Positions 58,154-64,000 of a stretch of DNA of 64,000 nucleotides are shown here, piece by piece. Numbering within the stretch: the first letter of the stretch is position 1; each line of letters starts with the position of its first letter. The notes under the pieces were generated by a model. The model had not been told where the DNA came from, searched no databases, and was given only the letters and a program-made list of their open reading frames with translations. Position numbers and translations under genes: made by a program. Source of the stretch: Artemia franciscana (lineage: Eukaryota > Arthropoda > Branchiopoda > Anostraca > Artemiidae); assembly GCF_032884065.1 (NCBI RefSeq), contig NC_088865.1:49244176-49308175 (forward strand). Reading direction: 5' to 3'.

Positions 58154-60830
58154 TCAGGAGGCGGAGTATTTACTACTGCGCCAGACTGGTTTCAACTTGC
58201 TAAAAGCTGATGTCGCTTGTCCAATTTTCCTCTTGATTTCGTTGGCTATTTCACCATCGTATTCGATCCAACTCCCGAGATATTTAAATTCCTTGACCTG
58301 CTCAATAGTTTTATTTTTGCATTTTAATATGAGTGGGGAGTCAGATGTGGCCATACTCTTTGTTTTACTGACATTTACTGCAAGTCCCATTTTCTCGGCC
58401 TTTTCGTCTATGGCGTCGAGTAGCAGCTGCAGTCGCAGTTTCGCTTCTTCAAGAAGAACGTCATCTGCGAAGTCCAGATCAGAGATCTTTTGGCTGCTAA
58501 TCTTCACTCCAATGCCTGAAGACTGCCGTAGAATATAGTCCATTACAATGACAAACAGAAACGGGGATAGGACACACCCTTGTTTGACACCAGACATTAT
58601 CTTGAAGAAACGCGTGTCCCCATTTTCTGTGCGTACACAGCATTCACTATCCTCATATAGTGCGATTATCATTTTGACTAGTTTATCAGGTACTCCGTAA
58701 TATTTCAAAATCTTCCATAAAGTGTCTCGGTCAACAGAATCGAACGCCTTTTCAAAATCAATGAAGAGCAGGTACAGCTTTTTGTTCCATTCTCTGGACT
58801 CTTCCATCATCAGTCTAAGAATGAAAATAAGATCAGAGCAAGACCTACCAGGTCGGAACCCATGTTGCTCTTCCCTGAGATGTGAGTCTAGGGCTGCTCT
58901 TAGGCGTTGTAGTATTACTGAGGCTAGTATTTTACTAGGCACAGACGTCAAATTGATGCCCTTCCAATTGTCACAAATTTGTGCATCGCCTTTCTTGAAG
59001 AGTTTGACCAGTATACCTCTGGTCCAATCTTTTGGGACTTTTTCGTTGTTCCAGATGGCCACTAGAAGAGCAAACCATACGAATATGCAGGCTCGAAGGG
59101 ACGCTTTCAGCATCTCTGCCGTGATCCCATCGACTCCAGGTGCACGTCCATTTTTCAGCTTTTTCACAGCTGTCGTCACTTCTTCCGTGCTGGGTGGGTC
59201 AGCACTTACGTCAATTTGTAAAAATGGCGTATCCGGTACTGTTTCTGGATCATCAGGTCTGGGCCTATTTAAGACTTTCTCGAAATGTGAGGCCCATCTC
59301 TCGTCAGCTTTCTGTGGATCCGAAATAACGTCTCCATTTTCATCTTTTACAAGGGATGTACGATTTATTTTCTTTCCAACTATCTCGTTTGTTAGTCGAT
59401 AAACCATTTTTGAGTCTCCTTTCTTTGCAGCTTCTTCTGCAAGCGCTGCTTTTCTCTCAATGACACTTCTTTTGTCTTTCCTGGCACTTCTTTTCACCGC
59501 TTTATCCTCTTCTTTGTAGCGGAGCTGTAATTGGGCTTTTTGCTCTGGGCTCGACGTATTCAGGATAAGCGTTCGGGTCTCCTTGCGTTTACTGATGTAT
59601 TTCCAGGTGTCATCCGACATCCATTCTTCTTTCTTTCTTTTCTTTAAGCCAAGGTTGGCCTTCGCAACGTCATGGTACACACTCTTGACTGAGGTCCATG
59701 TATTCTCAACATCAAAGTCATTGGTTTCGTCGAGCAGATTTAACGCTTCAAATCCGTTATGTAGAGATATGCAGAAGTTTTTGCGGATGTCAGGATCTTT
59801 CAGCTTATCGGTGTCAAATTGTTTATGTGTTGCAGTGTTAGTTTTCCTCTTCTGAGCTTTCAGTTTGATTCTTACTTCGGCTATCATCAGGATGTGATCT
59901 GAATTAACATCCGCTCCTCGAAAACCCCTCACGTCACATAGGCTACTTCTCCAACGTCTTGACATGAGGAAATGGTCGATTTGAATCTTCGTTCGGCCGT
60001 CGGGGGACACCCATGTGTACTGGTGAATCGTTTTATGGTCGAACATACTACCACCTATTATCAAATCGTTGCTTAGTGCATAATCGATTAGGAGTGTGCC
60101 ATTCTCATTTATCTCTCCCATGCCATGTGGGCCCAGAACTTCAGGGCAGTACTGGCGGTCTGCACCAACTTTAGCATTTAGATCGCCAACCACGCAGAGT
60201 ACATCATGCCTGGGAACGTCTTTGGTGACCGAGTGTAGCATGTTATAGAAAGCATCTTTCTCCTCTTCATCAGCTTCGTTAGTTGGAGCGTAGCATGCGA
60301 TGATGGTCATTTTTGTGTGGTTTGATACGAAGCGAGCTGTCATTATACGTTCGTTAACTGGGTTCCAGTTTGTCATTGCTTTGTGTGCAAGTGGCGACAT
60401 CAGAAGTCCTACACCAGCGCGGTGGACGGAAGGGTGACCACTAAATGCCATGACATATCCATCACCGAACTTCTCTAATCCATTTCCAGTCCACCTTATT
60501 TCACTGAGAACGAGTATATCGATGAGGTATTGTCTCATCTCTTTAAGAACATGCTCTGTCTTGGATATCTGGTTCATCGTTCTCACGTTCCAAAAACCCA
60601 TCTTTAGATTCTGTTTCGCAGTCAAAAATCGGTTCCGGGGGCATGCAGGGGTCGTTATCTGGGGAGGTGATGTATCCGAGGCTGTTGTAGACGTTTCAGT
60701 TGCAGTTGTTTTTCCCCTGAGGGTTGCCCCTCAAGGTCCCGGGTGTGGGTTGCAAGCCCACAGCCCAACCCTCCTCATTTGCGGACTAGGGGCCAAGGTT
60801 CAAGCAAACTTTCAGGAAAACTATCGAAAT
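57728..60830 (-). mobile_element. Nearly full-length RTE-like non-LTR retrotransposon
   Basis: About 3.1 kb on the minus strand: a GC-rich 5' leader (60830-60602), an 815-codon endonuclease-RT frame (60601-58154), a frame-shifted C-terminal tail (58150-57727) and a 3' end with a doubled CTAAGGT word (57729 to about 57715), like the short tail repeats of RTE elements. It abuts the Penelope-like RT at 57727, so it probably inserted there. The Bov-B-like endonuclease wording (WNVRTMNQ, LSEIRWTG) supports the RTE clade, from memory. Confidence 0.85.
58154..60601 (-). CDS. RTE-like endonuclease-reverse transcriptase
   Basis: From the ATG at 60601 (MGFWNVRTMN), 815 codons without a stop. The frame is open further upstream but has no earlier ATG before a TGA. 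The N-terminal EEP endonuclease has Glu34 (LSEIRW), Asp140/Asn142 (GDLNAKVG) and Asp235-His236 (NSDH). A linker with KRKKEEW and VKRSARKDKRS follows. The RT domain has motif A FIDFEKAFDSVD (613-624), motif B SGVKQGCVLSPFLF and motif C FADD (711-714). The enzyme would nick target DNA and copy the element RNA. All key residues are present, so the core could be functional, but the C-terminus is lost by frameshift. The minus orientation matches the host coiled-coil gene. Confidence 0.88.
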   Translation of the reverse strand: MGFWNVRTMNQISKTEHVLKEMRQYLIDILVLSEIRWTGNGLEKFGDGYVMAFSGHPSVHRAGVGLLMSPLAHKAMTNWNPVNERIMTARFVSNHTKMTIIACYAPTNEADEEEKDAFYNMLHSVTKDVPRHDVLCVVGDLNAKVGADRQYCPEVLGPHGMGEINENGTLLIDYALSNDLIIGGSMFDHKTIHQYTWVSPDGRTKIQIDHFLMSRRWRSSLCDVRGFRGADVNSDHILMIAEVRIKLKAQKRKTNTATHKQFDTDKLKDPDIRKNFCISLHNGFEALNLLDETNDFDVENTWTSVKSVYHDVAKANLGLKKRKKEEWMSDDTWKYISKRKETRTLILNTSSPEQKAQLQLRYKEEDKAVKRSARKDKRSVIERKAALAEEAAKKGDSKMVYRLTNEIVGKKINRTSLVKDENGDVISDPQKADERWASHFEKVLNRPRPDDPETVPDTPFLQIDVSADPPSTEEVTTAVKKLKNGRAPGVDGITAEMLKASLRACIFVWFALLVAIWNNEKVPKDWTRGILVKLFKKGDAQICDNWKGINLTSVPSKILASVILQRLRAALDSHLREEQHGFRPGRSCSDLIFILRLMMEESREWNKKLYLLFIDFEKAFDSVDRDTLWKILKYYGVPDKLVKMIIALYEDSECCVRTENGDTRFFKIMSGVKQGCVLSPFLFVIVMDYILRQSSGIGVKISSQKISDLDFADDVLLEEAKLRLQLLLDAIDEKAEKMGLAVNVSKTKSMATSDSPLILKCKNKTIEQVKEFKYLGSWIEYDGEIANEIKRKIGQATSAFSKLKPVWRSSKYSAS

Positions 60831-61530
60831 TAAAAAACAAAAAAATTATTCAAGAATAATTCCATATACAGAGATACATGAGAATTTGGATTAAATTTAA
60901 TTTATGATAATTTACTGAGGTCAAATAAAATAAATATCCCTTCACCTAAGAACTATGACCTCTGTCCAACTGATATGTCAGATAAATCTAATGAACCGGA
61001 ACCGAAAAGGTCAAGGAGATTTGCTTGCGCTGTTCCATTGAAAAGAACAAGAGCAATAAACTATATGTAATTAGTTTATTGGGTATGAATTTCGTTTGTT
61101 TTTATTGATGTCTTTTAGTTTTACTGCTGATAATGAACACTGTACATGTGTTCGAAATATCCAGTTAAAAAATTTTATATCTCTTCACTGTCGATTAAAA
61201 GGTTTCATCCCTATTTTTGAATTGTTATACTTTCGTCATGGAAAGGCAGTGTGGTCTTCGAAGTTATCTATATTTGAAGTCATATTATTTGGTGAACTTT
61301 TTATTCGTCTTGAATTTCGTTTTTTTTCTAGTGATTTTTGTTCGTTTTAATGTTTAATATGACTCTAACTTTTATTTAAACTTTTTATTTAACATAATGC
61401 AAAAGCGGAAGCTTTTTTCAGTATTTTCTTCCCATGTAAATTTTAGTGTTAGGAGCATACGACCTTTTGAAAAGAGGGGTTAAATAAAATAAACAAAGGA
61501 GCGGGGAAACAGTAAATTGAAAGCTGCATC
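60831..61530. other. Intron sequence of the coiled-coil gene
   Basis: AT-rich; no continuation of the Penelope-like element was recognised here. Confidence 0.45.
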
Positions 61531-62151
61531 GGTACTTGTATGATATACCCCCTACCAAATATTCTTCTAATATGTTTCTCTGGCGCTCAATCCAAATGCA
61601 ATATACCAAAGTAAGATAAAAAATGCAATGCTTTAGAATCTGGGTAGGATGGGGCAAGTTATACATTGAAATGGCTAGCAATACTTGTAGGATAAACACC
61701 CCCCCCCCCAACCGCTCACGTTGTTCATTCATTGACGTATTACAGAACCTGTTTTTTTCCGTTAGTTTCTTTTAACTTAGCTCGAGATAAGACAAAGAGA
61801 AGTGACAGAATAGATGGGAAATATATAAATTGGGATTTAAATTTGAACATTAGGGAGTGGGGGTAAAGTATAGTGGGTCTTCATCCCTAATGTGTTAGGT
61901 ACAATTATTCAGCATATTATGTAGTAAGAATTGTTTTCTAAATTCACACTGTTCAAATACTTTACCCCACCCCCTGATGTTCAAATATATAGCCCAAATT
62001 ATATATTTTCCATCTATTCTGTCACTTCTCTTTGTCTTGTCTCGCGCTAAGCTGAAAGAAACTAACGAAAAAAAAAAACAGTACACGTCAGTTCTATAAT
62101 GCATCAATGAATGAACAACTTGAATTATAGGGGGTATATCATATAAGTACC
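61531..62151. mobile_element. MITE-like palindromic element, third copy of the TA family
   Basis: Ends resemble the family TIR: GGTACTTGTATGATATACCC at 61531 and GGGGTATATCATATAAGTACC at 62131-62151. Inside, arms of about 190 bp (61715-61880 and 61965-62125) are inverted copies with GACAAAGAGAAGTGACAGAA as the most conserved word. A second TIR-like TACTTGTAGGATAAACACCC at 61682 suggests a nested or duplicated left end. The arms match 5010-5290. Confidence 0.75.
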
Positions 62152-62285
62152 ACTGTAGAATTTTAATGTATACCTTGTCCCATCCCACTCTGTACCATCC
62201 TTTTCCACTTCACATTCTACCATCTTTGGTTAAAACCTTTGTTAATTATCCATACCTTTGTTAATACCTTTGTCTATATCCATAC
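62152..62285. other. Intron start of the coiled-coil gene
   Basis: Short diverged repeats of TCCATACCTTTGTTAAT around the donor (62225-62295). Confidence 0.5.
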
Positions 62286-62519
62286 CTTTGTTAATTCCTC
62301 CAGCTTAGATGAAAGTGAGGTTTTTTCTTCACTAAAAGCCCGCTCAAGCTTTTGACGCTTTTTCTCTTCATTTTTCGTAACTGTAACGACTTCACCACTA
62401 AGTGAGTTGACTTCTGCTAAAGCTCTGGTTAGTCCTTCTTCTTTTAAAGCAAGCATGTCTGTTAAGTGGGATACCTGGTTTCGTAAGAAAGATATTTCTT
62501 TCATACTAATTTTTTGCAC
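62286..62519 (-). CDS. Coiled-coil protein, penultimate exon
   Basis: The minus-strand exon of 234 bp (78 codons) lies between the CTTTACTCTTACAG acceptor and a GTATGG donor, phases 0 and 0. It encodes MKEISFLRNQVSHLTDMLAL, then EEGLTRALAEVNSLSGEVVT and KLERAFSEEKTSLSSKLEEL: a continuous charged helix with heptad spacing of hydrophobics. It joins in frame to the exon at 54590-54444, giving about 126 residues of coiled coil with a stop. The upstream exons lie outside the window or were not recognised. The protein is not identified. Confidence 0.75.
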
Positions 62520-62539
62520 CTGTAAGAGTAAAGCGTAAA

Positions 62540-63355
62540 GCTAAAAAATGAAGCTATTACGTTGGAAAAAAGAGAGACAGCCACAGCAGCCCGTATTAAT
62601 TTCAGGTCCCAATATGATTAATCCTAACACTTTATGGGTGGGTGCTAAAATTAATACACGCATAGCTAATTCTCTCCAGAACTTGTGTCTAGTTCGCGTA
62701 CTAATGTGTAATAACGTGTATTAATTTTGACCAATGGCTTGTCACTGCCTGGCACAAATCCCACCCACAGATATTGACATAACATCACAATAGAATTAGT
62801 ATTTGATCTAAAAACTAGGTATGCCAATGGGAAGGAGGGAAGACTAGGCTTTGAAATTTTTCTTTTAATATTTTCATTGAAAAATACATTTTTTCATTGA
62901 AAAAAAAAGAAAAACATCAAAATTACCTTCCCTAAAGCTAAAAAATGAAGCTATTACGTTGGAAAAAAGAGAGACAGCCACAGCAGCCCGTATTAATTTC
63001 ATGTCCAAATATGATTGATCCTAACACTTTATGGATGGGTACTAAAATTAATATACGCTTGGCTAATTCTCTCTAGAACTTGTGTGTATTTCGCGTACTA
63101 AGGTTTAATAACGTGTATTAATTTTGACCAATGGCTTGTCACTGCCTGGCACAAATCCCACCCGCAGATCACACATAGAATTAGTCTTCACAATACACAA
63201 TAGACACAATCACAATAGAATTAGTATTCGATGTAAAAACTAGGTATGTCAATGGGAGGGAGGGAAGACTAGGCTTTGAAGTTTTTCTTTAATATTTTCA
63301 TTGAAAAATATATTTTTTCATTAAAAAAATGAAAAAACAACAAAATTACCTTCCC
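62540..63355. repeat. Tandem duplication, about 397-bp unit, two copies
   Basis: GCTAAAAAATGAAGCTATTA starts both copies (62540 and 62937). They remain alignable through TGGCTTGTCACTGCCTGGCA and the AATATTTTCATTGAAAAATA ends, with small indels. Lies directly upstream (in gene sense) of the coiled-coil exon. Confidence 0.93.
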
Positions 63356-63519
63356 TAGATTTTGAAAAATACAATTTGTCCCCCACCCCCTACCCTTTCA
63401 TAAATTGACAACGCGTCAAGATTGAAAACACTACCGGTGAATTTGAAGGGACATAGTAACACGTTAGGAACTAATAATTTCTGAGATATTAAGTTTAAAT
63501 TCCCTTCCCATTCCTTAAG

Positions 63520-63950
63520 GATTCACACATCTTTTGTCCACCCGCATTTTGAATATGCTTGTCCAGTTTAGCACCCCGCTATCTCTCGTGAAGAACTGGA
63601 AAAAATTGAATCAATCTAAAAGAGACTTGCGAATAATTTCCAAAGAAAGCAAGTTGCCATACTCTCTGCTCCTAAGAAAAGCTAGCTTAGAAACCCATGA
63701 GTGCAGGAGGGTTTCGAAGTGCCTCCTTTTTGCAAAAAATGCAATAACAAACCCTCGGACGCTAAGTATTTTCCTAAAACGACACTCCCCATCCAGATTA
63801 CGGCCCGCCTCGAGCTGTTTCTGAGCCCATCGCTATTTTGCCCCCCATTCGCTGCGTTACTTCCAGATATGGGACAACTTCTGTCCCATTCATTACAGAA
63901 AAAATTAATAAAATATTTCATTGGTTTTTCCCTTTTTTCTTCTTTTTATT
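63520..63950 (+). pseudogene. Non-LTR retrotransposon RT C-terminal fragment
   Basis: The frame from about 63532 reads VHPHFEYACPV, then a stop, then HPAISREELEKIESI and KRLANNFQRKQVA; a neighbouring frame continues LLFAKNAITNPRTLSIFL. The pattern (F)EYACPVWHP ... LE-x-IQKR ... FA-K-A-x-x-(N)PR is the RT thumb/C-terminus of CR1/Jockey-type LINEs, from memory. In-frame stops show decay. It differs from the RTE-like elements in the window. Confidence 0.65.
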
Positions 63951-64000
63951 GAATGATGGTGCTGCCCAGGTTTTTGCATTTATTTGCTTGTTCCCCCCCC

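Noticed and set aside
58722..59402. 226-codon + strand frame
   Set aside because: Antisense shadow of the RTE reverse transcriptase frame; no independent support.

Overview
The window is eukaryotic. It is AT-rich, dominated by introns and repeats, has very long (TA)n microsatellites, and carries protein-coding exons bounded by GT-AG splice sites. The repeats are animal types: an hAT transposon, RTE-like LINEs, a Penelope-like element, palindromic MITE-like elements and a tRNA-derived SINE. One gene encodes a metazoan ESE-type ETS factor. An arthropod, probably a crustacean, is my best guess. The foldback and minisatellite families resemble what I associate with brine shrimp (Artemia), but that is recollection, not something tested here. 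A run of N at 15499-15530 shows that this is a scaffold.

Layout. 1-10.0 kb: repeats only, including a 440-bp TA-flanked MITE (4986-5425), a 108-bp tandem repeat, about 595 bp of nearly pure TA (7485-8079) and a tRNA-derived SINE. 10.05-43.94 kb (+): one gene of about 34 kb, assembled here from phase-compatible exons into a 433-aa protein with a Pointed (PNT) domain and a C-terminal ETS domain of the ESE (ELF3/ELF5/EHF) type. The exon for the first two thirds of the ETS domain is tandemly duplicated (42111-42306 and 42532-42721). The phases allow exactly one copy per transcript, which predicts mutually exclusive splicing. Its introns hold an apparently intact hAT transposon (16944-21827, 8-bp target duplication, 818-aa two-exon transposase on the - strand), a nested palindromic repeat complex (22.5-26.2 kb) and a decayed RTE-like LINE (28.6-31.3 kb).

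44.1-52.7 kb: diverged minisatellite-like repeats (units of about 265 and 280 bp) and no recognisable exons. 52.7-53.6 kb (-): a decayed ankyrin-repeat coding segment. 54.4-62.5 kb (-): the last two exons of a coiled-coil protein gene, convergent to the ETS gene. Their 7.7-kb intron contains minisatellite repeats, a Penelope-like RT fragment abutted by a nearly full-length RTE element, and a palindromic MITE-like copy. 63.5-64 kb (+): a fragment of another non-LTR retrotransposon.

The strongest calls are the ETS gene with its duplicated exon and the hAT element (matching TIRs, perfect 8-bp TSD, long open transposase). All gene models rest on splice-site reading and phase agreement, with no transcript evidence.
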